This document shows positions 49,301 through 60,039 of a DNA stretch of 64,000 nucleotides, one piece after another (positions within the stretch are counted from its first letter, which is position 1; each line of letters opens with the position of its first letter). The notes beneath the pieces are model-generated. The model saw nothing but the letters and a program-made list of their open reading frames with translations. It was not told the origin of the DNA and did no database searches. This stretch comes from Parasponia andersonii. Its lineage: Eukaryota > Streptophyta > Magnoliopsida > Rosales > Cannabaceae. The stretch is taken from NCBI GenBank assembly GCA_002914805.1, contig JXTB01000603.1, positions 28,713-92,712 of the forward strand, in the 5' to 3' direction. The translations under genes were made by a program, and so were the position numbers.

Positions 49301-52300
49301 GTTTCAATTTAATTGGCAGAAGCAAAATAAGGAATCTAAACGGGGTTTCGTTTAAATACCTTACTATGCTTATTCAAACACTCTAGTTGCGACATCATAT
49401 TGATAGTTGCTACTCAAGTCCTAGCTCATTTAAGTAGATTTGCCTCAATTGTTATGTTTTCTAGCATTTTGCTTCAGTCATGTAACTCTATTTCCATAGC
49501 TAGTTGAGCTTCTTGTAGATCAAAAAAGGTAAGAATTTAATTTCAAGTACATGTTTGGCGTCCATAGAATTCGACTCAAACCTTTGAAGTAAAGATAAGG
49601 ATCCTTCGTAATTAAGTTCTTTTCCATCCTCTATAATAAATGCACCATAGAGTCAAAATTAGAAACTTCTGCAACTTAGTTGCTATTCCAACTTTGAAAT
49701 TTTTCCAACTTTGAAATTTTTTGTTATGCCCCATTTGGGTTTTTATTTCTTGATTCAAATTATTTTTTAGGTCCTATTACATAGACACTGGTAATAAGAT
49801 CAAATTTAGCTTTGTGTTCAAGACTTTACTTCCTAATTCTGAAGTTGTTCATTTATTATGCAGTTAGTTATGGCCTATTGGTGCTCAATGACAATAAACG
49901 ACTACATTTATAGGAAAAGGGACAAAAAGGAATAAGCATTTACTCGACTCGACAACCAATCGTCAAACTCACCAAATATGATGTAAACATACCACTTCTT
50001 AAAAATTGAGAAATTTAATGGGGAAAAAATTTCTCCATTTTTCTCAGCTCATATCTAGCAACAGTGTCAGCACTTGAATTTCTAAAAGTACTTAGATATA
50101 ATACATTACTTCAATTCATGTCCTAGTCTTGAGAAACTCATCTCCGGATCGTAAACCAAATGAGCCCTTATTGACTTCCATTTTTCTCATTTGTGCCCTC
50201 CTCTGTCAACTCCCTTATCAATTGGTATCACAGTTTAGCCACATTCTTGAAAGATGCTACCAAGGAGATGCCATAAAGCTCGAGCCTCACTACATGATAA
50301 GTAGTGCAACTCCACATATAACTGCTGTAGCACAAAGATTCTACAACCTCAACTCAAACTGCATAGGTAACGTAACTATAATTGTTGAAGTCAAAAAACT
50401 TCCAACAAATGTTGGAACGTGACCTTGAGCATGAACTTCATCATTTAAAGGAAGATAGTTCTCATTATGTTAGATCCATAGAACATGTTGCAAGAAGTTG
50501 ATTGAAGGCTCAACATGATGAAGATACTCGAAAGATTGAGATTCTCAACTAATGAATGGCGTCTAGTTTGATAATGACTATATCATGGCAAAATCAAAAA
50601 ATTACAAAATAAAGATCATTTTCGTTCCCAAGATCTATCCTTAGATATTTCTTCTGCCAACACGCAAAATTTGACCACATTTGGAAATGCTTTTACAGAG
50701 CAAGATCTTACTTTTGAGATGAAAGATATGAAAGAAATAAGATTACAATAAATTAGGAATTATGGTGGTGGATGATGATAGATTAGTCGCTCAGTTGTAA
50801 ACTACTCATCTAAAAATCACAAGGAGCATACAAGTTAAAGATATTACTATCTCCACAAATCAAGCACTGAAATTCAAGGAGGAAAAAGGAATAGAAAGTA
50901 ATCTGGATAATCATTAGAATGTGGAGACTAGCCAAGCACGAGACAAGTTTTCCTCGCACAGTGAAAATTCGAAAAGTTATGCAGCCCTTAAAGTAAGGGT
51001 CAAATTAGAGTAGAAAGATTAAGAATTCTTGTTTTATTAATTATTTTTCATAGCTAAGACAACATAAGTTTTATTTATCTATCATATTTCTCGAGCTAAA
51101 GAAGAGTAGTTTCCAAAGTTAGAATATTAGTACTTTCCACTGCTAGTTCATCACCCTTAGGAAGATTTTTCCTCGTTAAGACTAATTTTCAGTTTCTAAC
51201 ATTACTTATGTTCTTGGTTTCTTACGGAATCAACAGTACTTTCATGCTCAAACTACTCATATGCTTGCAAGTATCAATAGACTTTAGGAAGAGATTGTTA
51301 TGGACTTCCATCTTCATCACACACGCTCCGCATAGCAACCAATGACAGCCAATCATCCTGCTCAAGTCTTCACGTATGCGGTTGATGATAAGGTAACTTA
51401 TGACGATCGGTACATGCCTAGTAAGGAATGATTGACATTTCCCTGAACTTGTGCGTACTAGCTTAGTGAAAATTGGCAGGACCCATACTAAGAAATCCCA
51501 TTCGTAAATAGGGGGAATAATATTCCAAATGAGGAAGCCAAACCTCATTCCTTTACTAAACTACATGAAGACAAATTTTCTCTTCCTATAAAAGCCTTAA
51601 AGATAACTCTTAACTTTTAAATTCAAGTTTTGTAAGTTTAATTTCATATATAAATTTAACATTTATAAAAAACAAAATATTATCACTTTAGAATAAAATC
51701 AATTTGCCAGTATTAGAGACAGTTTAAGATTATGGCTTTTAAAAATATGTCACATTTTAATCTTTGTTTAAATGGCTAACTATAGATACACATATTTCAC
51801 ATTTTTAATCTTTGTTTAAATGGCTAACTATAGATACTGTTTATTATTTTACCACAAGGACATACGGTATGCAAACTCAGTTTGTTCCTATACCATTCTT
51901 GAAGACACATTTCTGTAAGATTTAATTTCATTCCCACTCCAATTTATGATTCCTACTTAAATTCCTCCTCATCCCCCTAACAAATGAGTAAACAACCCAT
52001 AATAGTAAAAAATATTCATCACATCCCTTTTATTGTATTTTTTATTTATTTGTGGTCATCTAATTATTTTAGTTAACTTTATGAAATTGATCTCAAAGTC
52101 TGCAAGTGTTTTTCCTCCTTACAATAAATAACCTATATCCTTGACTTTCACACCTCACCCACAATTAACTGAACATTTCTGACCTTATTCGTACTTGTTT
52201 AACTCTATTTCTGATAATCTAAGTACAAGGTAACACTAGGAAGTAAGATCACCTGTCCTATACTTCTCTTGCCCAAGAAGCAATCTCCTCAGTCTTAATA

Positions 52301-54316
52301 ACTGCACATGTATTGTTCCTTGCATAAACTCCTTTAAAGTATCATGCTAACATAAACAAAGATGCTCCAGCATGTTTCTAATGCATCCACAATGTAAGTA
52401 ACATGCTAGCATAAACAAGATGCTCAAATATGTTTCCATACGTCCATAACAGTCCATCAAAAATTTGTAGAAAATGTAATCCTAAACTTCTGTTTAAACT
52501 ATCAAGTATTAAGATGTAAGCAGAGTGGAGAAAAGTGACAGATTCCTTTGTCTTCCCCCAATTCAGAAAATTCTAACCATTGTGAAGATTGAGGAGTGAC
52601 TTCTATCAGTTCAGTACACAAAATAAAATAAGAAAACAAGTCATGATTATTTTTGAAAATAATGGACATTTACAAAGAATTCTATGTTTTATCAATTTAT
52701 GTAATTCATTACTGCATACGAAATGTACTTAGAAATGACTAGTTGTCAGGAAGCCAAAAGATACAAAGAACTTTCAAATCAAATGTATGGAGTGTGCCTC
52801 ATGTTTGTTCAAGTAGGTTGATTATTGAATCATTTAGTTTTATAACCATTGTTAGCAAAAAGAGGAACTACTTTTTCATACTTTTGAATGAAATAAGCAG
52901 AAAAAGCTGAGTCATATAAACCACAAACCTGCTGAATGGTATCTCCTTCATCATGTGAGTCATTAGCATTTCTTTCAACACATGTCCCATGACTATTTCC
53001 TTCAGCGCTTGCACCATGATTGTTCTTTCCAGAACTTGTCTTGTGCCCAGCTGCTACTTCATCCTCATTCTCCATTCCAGGCACCACTTCTGATTCATCA
53101 TCATCCCACTCCTCCTCAATAAAAGGTGCATATCGCTGCCCACTTGGTGGTCCTATATTACTCTTGTGAAATATTCTACACAACACAAAGGCATCCTTCT
53201 CCACCCAAAAGGAGAAATATGTGTATAATAATAATTAGATAAAATCAATCATAGAAGCATTCCCATTCGAACATATAAGGACAATGACATTTGCCTGCTG
53301 ACGACAATCTAGGAAGAGACAAATGTTAACTTCTAAGACTTCCAATTCACTAGCCCCAACAAGCTCGCTCAACAAGCACCGTGACAAACCATATAGTAAA
53401 TAAGCAAAGACATACATACATTCCAATTATCTTCAGTGAAATCAGTTAAGAGTATATATCACTCATAAAAGCATTAAAAGAGTTCCGGTCAAGGCCTTAC
53501 CTGCCCTGCACCACCTCCAGCTCTTTCCATTTCTTCCTCAACAAGTCTGTATTCATGCATAACCCAGTCAGTCCTTTTCCCATCCGGTGCTCTCCCACTA
53601 TGAAAAACCAAGGTTTTCTTCAACCCAACGGTCTTGGACTGACGGCGGACAGGCCTATCATTGCCAGTCGCCTTCCAGTACCCTTGGCTCGTTGCCCGGT
53701 TCATCCTCGCCCCATTACCATACTTCTTATCCAATGCACTGAAAAAATAGTACTCTTGGTCCCTGCTCTTCAAACTTGACTTATCTGCACGGTTCAACCC
53801 CCCAAAAAATGAAGCAAAATGGAAATGTTAAGTGTCGACCAAACAAAATGTATGCTCCAAAAAAAAACACAAATTAATGCCAGCAAGCTAAAACCCACTT
53901 CCAGTACCCAACAAACTAAGCTAACAAAACACCAAAAAAACACAAAGAAATGGAAATGTACCAAAACACATTCATACACCAAACAGTGAAAAAAAAAATT
54001 AAAAATTAATTTTTAAAAAAAATAAGAGTTGGGTTTCACCTGCAAGGTCCCAAGGCTCACTTTTGTAGACATCAACCTCAGTTATGGCGTTGAATCGAAA
54101 AGGCTTACCACAAACTTTTCGCTTAAGGTAATAAATAACGAGCTCTTCGTCAGTGGGGTGGAACCTAAAGCCCGGGGCAAGAGTAGGCGCCTGGGTCTTG
54201 GCTTGCGACGCAAGGCGAGTCCTTTCCGACGGTACGGAGAGGGAAAGTGAAGGCGGTGAAGTCGGTGGTGGAGCCGCCGCCATGGCACGCTGAGCTGACA
54301 ACGATTCACGACCCAT
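46362..54316 (-). CDS. NAC transcription factor (NAC050/NAC052-like) with a 5.9 kb last intron
   Basis: Four exons: 54316-54040, 53784-53501, 53195-52929, 47021-46362. They join in frame (496 codons including stop). The N-terminus [12 protein letters not shown] is followed by a Pro/Ser-rich stretch and the NAC domain: [116 protein letters not shown]. The last exon has [11 protein letters not shown], a Ser/Thr-rich run ([17 protein letters not shown]) and a C-terminal coiled coil ([40 protein letters not shown]). The same C-terminal plan is found in Arabidopsis NAC050/NAC052, which act with the histone demethylase JMJ14 in repression; the function here is inferred. There is no membrane helix, unlike the neighbour at 40213. 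The last intron (47022-52928) has donor CAG|GTTTGT and acceptor TCATTTCAG. Confidence 0.9.
47022..52928 (-). other. Large last intron of the NAC050/052-like gene
   Basis: The 5,907 bp intron keeps codon phase 0 between QQ and NTES. It is AT-rich and holds no supported gene. A ~55 bp tandem duplication (TTTTAATCTTTGTTTAAATGGCTAACTATAGATAC twice) lies at about 51755-51838. Short frames, for example at 50129-50422 on the plus strand and 51222-51548 on the minus strand, have no recognised domain and may be worn mobile-element fragments. Confidence 0.6.
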
Positions 54317-54374
54317 CACTCGAGCTCAACTCAGCTCGGTTCCCGATTCTTCCCAACTCAGAAATGGATACCCA

Positions 54375-54384
54375 GTTAGGGTTT
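54375..54384 (-). promoter_or_regulatory. Telo-box in the leader of the NAC050/052-like gene
   Basis: The minus strand reads AAACCCTAAC about 60 bases upstream of the ATG. The neighbouring NAC gene has the same motif in its leader. Confidence 0.5.
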
Positions 54385-54479
54385 TTGGTGGTCTCGGAGA
54401 AAATAGAAGAAAGAGGAGGAAAGATTAGGGCTTCGACACTTTGATTGCGGGAGAAGAAACTGCAGGTACCTTAAATTGC

Positions 54480-55470
54480 AAGAAACCCTTTTGAGAGACA
54501 AGAAGAAGAAGAGTACTCAAAAACAAAATTGTAAATTAATACAAACTTTTGGTTTTGGGTATATCGATAGGTCTTTTTTTGGGTTTAAGATATAATATAT
54601 TACAAGTAAAGAAAACGACAATGTAGTGAGAAAATTCATCTGTATACCATGTTTGGTTGAGAGGAAAATCCGAAAAAGGTTTTGTAATTACAGAAATTGG
54701 AAAAAAAAATTGGATTAAAAAAAGAAAAACACAAATTAAATAATATATAATATTTATATATATAAATGGAGAATCTGAGACACGTTGTAGTGCCACGTGG
54801 AAAAGGTGAAGTGCTTTAGAATTTGGGGTTATCAGTACGTGACTTACGACTGTTGTGTTCATTGTTCTGCTCTACCTGCTTTGGATTGGAGATATTATGT
54901 CTCATTAATTAAGTAATGAAGTTAATGCCCTAGATAAAAAATATATATATAAAATGAAATAATGTAGCCATGTTTGGATGGGAGGAAAATATGTCAACTT
55001 AGGGAGGAGAGTTAATGATTTTGTTTTTTTAGGTTGTGTTCGGATAGTGAAATATTTCTGAATTTGGTAGGAGCAAAGGGTACATTCTAGGAAAAAATAA
55101 AAGGGAAAAAAATAAAAGAAAAGAATAGAAAAGAGTGAAAGGAAATGTAAATTATGTGGTGAAATAGATTTTAAATTACAGTCGCGTGGAATTTTGAACA
55201 ACAAATATCGCATGATATAATCCGGACAATACATTGCTTCTATTGTTATTGAATAATAAAAAAATATAATAAAAATACTTTTATTGCATTTAAATCGGTA
55301 GAAAATGAGATAGAGCGCACTGTTTAAAAAACACTTTTTTCATTCTATATATTTTCTACGTTTGTGATATTAATAGTTATTGTAAGAATTTTCGTCTCAC
55401 AAAAATAGAAACTTGATTATTTATATTTATTTGCAATTAATACAAAATGAATTCAAATTAATGCTCTCCT
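54480..55470. other. Upstream region of the NAC050/052-like gene
   Basis: This is AT-rich 5' flank with no supported frame. No clear TATA box was placed. Confidence 0.4.
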
Positions 55471-55473
55471 AGT

Positions 55474-55605
55474 ATTTTTTTTTTTTTAAATGAGACTTAC
55501 TACAAATTTAAAGGAAAATAACACATAAACTCTACTAAAATATAGACATCTGACCTCTCCAAACTCACACACACATCCCATCTTAAGTTGATAAACTCAT
55601 TAAAT
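55474..55605 (-). mobile_element. Decayed SINE-like copy related to 5861-5999
   Basis: On the minus strand the 3' part reads ATTTTCCTTTAAATTTGTAGTAAGTCTCATTTAAAAAAA, closely matching the 3' part of the copy at 5861. The 5' half corresponding to the A and B boxes is much altered. Both copies have the same orientation and a homopolymer end. Confidence 0.45.
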
Positions 55606-57760
55606 TTTTCCCGCTCACTTGAACGGAAAGTAAAAGGGAGGAAAAAAAAATGTAGACAGAAAAGACGAAAAGGAATCTCATTTTGTTATTGAAAAAAAAG
55701 AAAAATGTTAATCCAATTTCAACAACACTAGATTTTATCCACTAATTCCTTGCAACGTAATAACTTGTTACTTTCAAACCAGACATCTTTTAAAGTTACA
55801 TTTTTTATATATACACTAAATTTTTATAAAAATAAAGTCATAAAATGATATTACTTTTTTTTTTGGTCAAAACTCTAGTATATTTAGAAATATGAGAAAA
55901 TCCATCTTTTACTACAAATTGCACTCTTTTATATTGAGTAATTTTAATATGATTTTCTCAATAAATTAAATTAGAATAATTAATGAGAATAAGAAAATTA
56001 TCCTTAGCAAATTATAGATTGGATTTGCTTGATACGTTTTCGTTTTGTCTTTTTTTGTTTTTTTTTTAAATTAAATAAAAGATGAAAATCTATTCAAGCA
56101 AATTTTGAGAAAATTTAACCATTCTTTTTATTTTAAAAATATAAAATAAAAGTGTATTCAAACAAACTCTAGTATTATATTTTTATTTTGTGTTTAAATT
56201 TAGATACATAGATATATGTTTTGAAACTATTATAAATTACTAGTTCATTTAAAATTATCAAAATATTATTTAAAAAATAATATGAGTAATTTTTAAATTT
56301 ATTCTTAAATGCAAATAATTTTGTTTTTTGTTATCAATTCAACCTCACTTAGTTGACATAAAAGTGTCAACTTTTACCACTTTAGATTTTTTTTAAAAAA
56401 AAAATTAAAAAAAAATATAAAATTGAAAGGATTTTCTCATATTTTTAAAAAACAAAGAATTTTGGTGACAAGAAAAACATACAAAATTGTAACATTTTCT
56501 CGCAAAGAAAAATCCAATAAAAACCTGAATTTGAATGGGAAAAAAAAAAAAAAAAAAAGAGAGGACTGTAACAATGTGCAAACGACACGTTATTGTCACA
56601 TGCTTCACCTGCAAGGCAAGTAAAGTTGCTGTGGGACCCACGTGGCATTATAAGAAGCCAGGTTGAGCCATCAGTGTGTCATTTTTGTTTTTTATTTTAA
56701 TTTTTTCAAATTTTTTGAAATTTTTTTTGTCGTTTTATGTTCTCATGTTTGAGAGTTAAGTGAGATTAGACTGTTGACAATTTGACTATTGAGAATGGTC
56801 ATCCGTTGCAAATATTTGACCCAGCATGAGACACAAAAAAAGCAGCTACTCAGCTTTTCAGAAAAGATAATTAAACTTCTTCTGATTCTGTATTTTCTTT
56901 ATTCATTAGTTATTGCCCTTCTTTTGGACCAAATCTCTTGTATTGTATATTTGTTCTGGCTAAAAAGAAATCTAATGTTATATTTAGTCTTGCAGCTCTG
57001 GCTATTAATATATTATTCTAATCATAGTTAAACAAACTAAATCTCATTCATTAGAGTGTGCTATAAGAATCTCACGGCCCCAACCAAATTATGTGAGACA
57101 TGGTTCTTCTTTAAAAAGTTCAAGCAATTAGTTTGTAGAATTATACTACTCTCGTCTCGTGCACTTTTATTCTTTAGGCATATGGCACACTCGTGTGACC
57201 GTGATCAATTACATTTAACATATGTTAAGCATAGAAGAAAAAGAGTATGAAAGTATTTCCCTTAAAAAAAAAAGAAAGACACAAAAAAAGGAGGAGGGAG
57301 GAAAAAATTAAAATCTGGAGAATATATATATAATATGGAAAAGAAACTATTCTTTTTGCATAGTTATTTGGAGGAAAGGAAACTTCTTTAATTTAAAGTA
57401 ATTATTTTATTTTCTTTGTTAAAATTTTAAAATTAGTATACAAATTTATTTTAATAAATTCACTTTCATATATACTTTTTCTTCTCATTTTTTTTATATA
57501 TATTTTTCCATACCATTTTCTCTCCATTTTTTTGGAAAAAATTATTTGTGTAGATCTCACTATTTTTTTCGATCTCACTATTTTTTTTCTTCATCTTTTC
57601 TCTCTCTTTTTCTCATTCCTTTTATTTTTCCTCCTACTAAACAACTCAATCTTTTAGTTTCCCCTACTTTTTCCTCAAACGTTTTCCTTGCTCTCCATTT
57701 TTCTTCCTCCTAAACATAGCCTTAAGGCTTTTTATGGTAATTAAAGTATTCTTTCACGTG
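55606..57760. other. AT-rich intergenic DNA
   Basis: There are long A and T runs, for example near 56537-56558, and a pyrimidine-rich block at about 57475-57720. No gene or bounded element was recognised. Confidence 0.5.
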
Positions 57761-57761
57761 C

Positions 57762-57880
57762 ATATATATTCGTAGTTGTTATACTTAAAATGGCCCATTG
57801 TTAGTTAAGTATGTATATATTGGTAGTTATTATCTTCAAAATGATTAATTGTTTAATTAATTTATTTTGTGCTTTTACAG
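57762..57880 (+). repeat. Direct duplication, copy A (partner at 59069-59178)
   Basis: The segment around GTTAGTTAAGTATGTATATATTGGTAGTTATTATCTT and TTAATTTATTTTGTGCTTTTA recurs with modest divergence at 59069-59178, 1.3 kb away in the same orientation. The space between holds a solo copia LTR and a MITE. Confidence 0.65.
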
Positions 57881-58159
57881 ATACAAAAAATCATATAGAA
57901 CGCTTACTTTATTTTTACCTTATGAGTTACATAACTAATGTTAATATCTCCTTCTTCCATAATTTCTTTAAGCTATTATTTAAACAAAATTTTTAAAAAA
58001 ATAATAAAACCTTGTTGAAGCATGGATAAGTAGATTTACTTCAATCTGCATGCTTCTTCTTTCTTTCTTTTTTCTTTTTTTTCGTTTTTGTTTTAATAAA
58101 AGCATTAGTTAACTTAAAGAAAAGCTTTATTTCCCAAGGACATTATCTACTTTTAGTTT

Positions 58160-58625
58160 TGTTAGGAGATTCTATTTCCTATATTGGGCGACATATTGTA
58201 AATAGTTGTATTGAAACATATTGTTCTTAAGCAAACCTAATAAGGGATTAATAAGGTTGGGTCATGATATTTAAGTGGGTATGAATACCTATATTAGTAT
58301 ACCATATTGGATTGCCAACAGGGGATTACTTAAAGAAAATATTAGAGTTATGGTCTTTACCACCTTTTTACGTACAGTCATTCTCTCTATAGTCTCTTAT
58401 TAGTTACAGAGAATCCATCCGAGTATTTTAGGGATTATGTTATGTAGAAGACCAAACTTTCATGCAATAACAGTCAGTTCGTAATGCTTCTGCCTCACTT
58501 CTACCATCCAAATTATCATCATCTGCAATAAACTCAGGTATACTTGATAAATCTCTATCTATCAGTTTTGTATAAATGATCTAGGGTTTGTATTTGGCAA
58601 TTGTAATCTCATATTCATCCTAACA
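58160..58625 (+). mobile_element. Solo copia-type LTR candidate
   Basis: The segment begins TGTTAGGAGATTC and ends TTCATCCTAACA, with perfect 8 bp inverted ends TGTTAGGA/TCCTAACA. It is 466 bp long and has a TATA-like TGTATAAATG at about 58569. These are typical of copia LTRs. The flanks AGTTT (left) and GACTA (right) do not match, so no target duplication is visible. Confidence 0.55.
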
Positions 58626-58772
58626 GACTAGTCTCATTCATATTTTGGCCAATACATTTCATATTTTAACCAATCTATGTTGGCTAAAATATGACCTATA
58701 TTAGTCAAAATATAAACAAGATCAGTTTCATCGAGGGGACTATATTTGTCCCTTATTATATATATATATATA

Positions 58773-59014
58773 GGTTGCCAATCCAATAGGTATTTTTTTT
58801 CTTTACCTATGGGTAGGTATTTTTTTTTTAGCCGTTGGATCACCATCTAATGGTGATCTAATGGTTATAATGAAGTGTATGAAAAAACGTGCATCATTAA
58901 TGTTCTTTCTCTCTCTTACCTTTTACAATAAAAAAATGTGCATGCTAAATTTTCATTGGCCAAATTGATACCTATGCATAGGTGAAAAAAAAAATACCTA
59001 CTGGATTGGTGCCC
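58773..59014 (+). mobile_element. MITE copy 3 of the (TA)n-flanked family
   Basis: The element runs from GGTTGCCAATCCAATAGGTA to TACCTACTGGATTGGTGCC. (TA)n precedes it (58757-58772) and (TA)n with one interruption follows (59015-59070). Its body matches 2605-2903 but lacks that copy's internal duplication. Confidence 0.75.
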
Positions 59015-59027
59015 ATATATATATATG

Positions 59028-59030
<3 letters not shown>

Positions 59031-59070
<40 letters not shown>
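59031..59070. repeat. (TA)n microsatellite
   Basis: An uninterrupted TA run of about 20 units follows the MITE at 58773 and ends at the start of copy B of a direct duplication. Confidence 0.9.
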
Positions 59071-59072
<2 letters not shown>

Positions 59073-59178
59073 ATAGTTGTTATGCTGATAATGGTTCATT
59101 GTTAGTTAAGCATGTAAATATTGGTATTTGTTATCTTAAAAATGATCAATTATTTAGTTAATTTATTTTGTGCTTTTA
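59069..59178 (+). repeat. Direct duplication, copy B (partner at 57762-57880)
   Basis: It matches copy A along about 110 bases, including GTTAGTTAAGCATGTAAATATTGGT and TTAATTTATTTTGTGCTTTTA, and begins exactly at the end of a (TA)n run. Confidence 0.65.
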
Positions 59179-59570
59179 TTTATTGGAATAGCTGCATAAA
59201 ATATTTTGAATTATAGTATTTCTCATATCATTTGGTCTACGTAAAATAATACCTCCATATTTAGAATTTCATAAAATGTGTACCCTCTTTCCATAATTTG
59301 ACTAATTTTTCCTTATTAAACAACAAACTTGCATCAAGCTTACAATATAATTGGTATCCCAAGATTTTTATTACATGTTTAATGAGAGGCAATTTCGTGT
59401 TAGAATTACATAAAAAAATTTCCAAAATTATGGATGAAGGAGGATGCATATTATTTGAATTTCTAAATGGATAAAGGTATTTTGAATAAACCAAAAGATG
59501 TTGGCCTATTAACGTTCCAGTCTTGATACTATTTATTTTGATGATAATAAGTATTAGATTATATGCTAAT

Positions 59571-60036
59571 TGTTGGAAATAAAACAAGTTTTATTACTCA
59601 CTCAAATAACATTACAAGATAAAACTCTCTATTTCACTCTTCAAGCTCACTTACTTACTAGAAGTTATGCTTCTTTTCTTTCTCACTTCACTCTTAGAAG
59701 CTTTGCTTCTTCTTTATGCTTAGAACTCAAATAAAGAGGTGTATTTATACTACATGAAAAATAAGGAGAACCATACAAATAAACAATTACAAAAATCCTT
59801 AAGTCATACATTTTTCTTCTACACACTTCTAATAATAATCTAAGTAATTAAATGATTCACATGCATAAAACTAATATCTAGCCAACACTAGAAGATTTTG
59901 GGTAGAATGCTTCTTCAATTTAGACTTGGACTTCTTCTTTTATGGACTTTGCACTTAAGCTAACTCCAACTTATTGGACCTCACGTTGATGGGCCTAGAA
60001 CATTTTTCATGGGCTTAAACAAGTTTATTTTCAATA
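59571..60036 (-). repeat. 3' LTR of a minus-strand copia element
   Basis: On the minus strand the LTR begins TATTGAAAATAAACTTG (from an original TGTTGAAAAT) and ends TTATTTCCAACA. The ends are inverted repeats (TGTTGRAAAT/ATTTCCAACA). The sequence just before it, AGTTTAAAGAGCAAG, is a worn polypurine tract. Integrase, RT and RNase H remnants lie directly upstream on the same strand. A TATA-like AGTATAAATAC is present at about 59736-59746. Confidence 0.7.
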
Positions 60037-60039
60037 CTT

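Noticed and set aside
50129-50422. 97-codon plus-strand frame in the large NAC intron
   Set aside because: No recognised domain, antisense to the host gene and surrounded by AT-rich sequence; at most a worn mobile-element fragment.
59571-59887. Shorter LTR ending at TGTTGGCTAG instead of 60036
   Set aside because: It also has TGTTGG/CCAACA ends, but no polypurine tract precedes it, whereas the start at 60036 follows the worn tract and RNase H end expected of copia elements.
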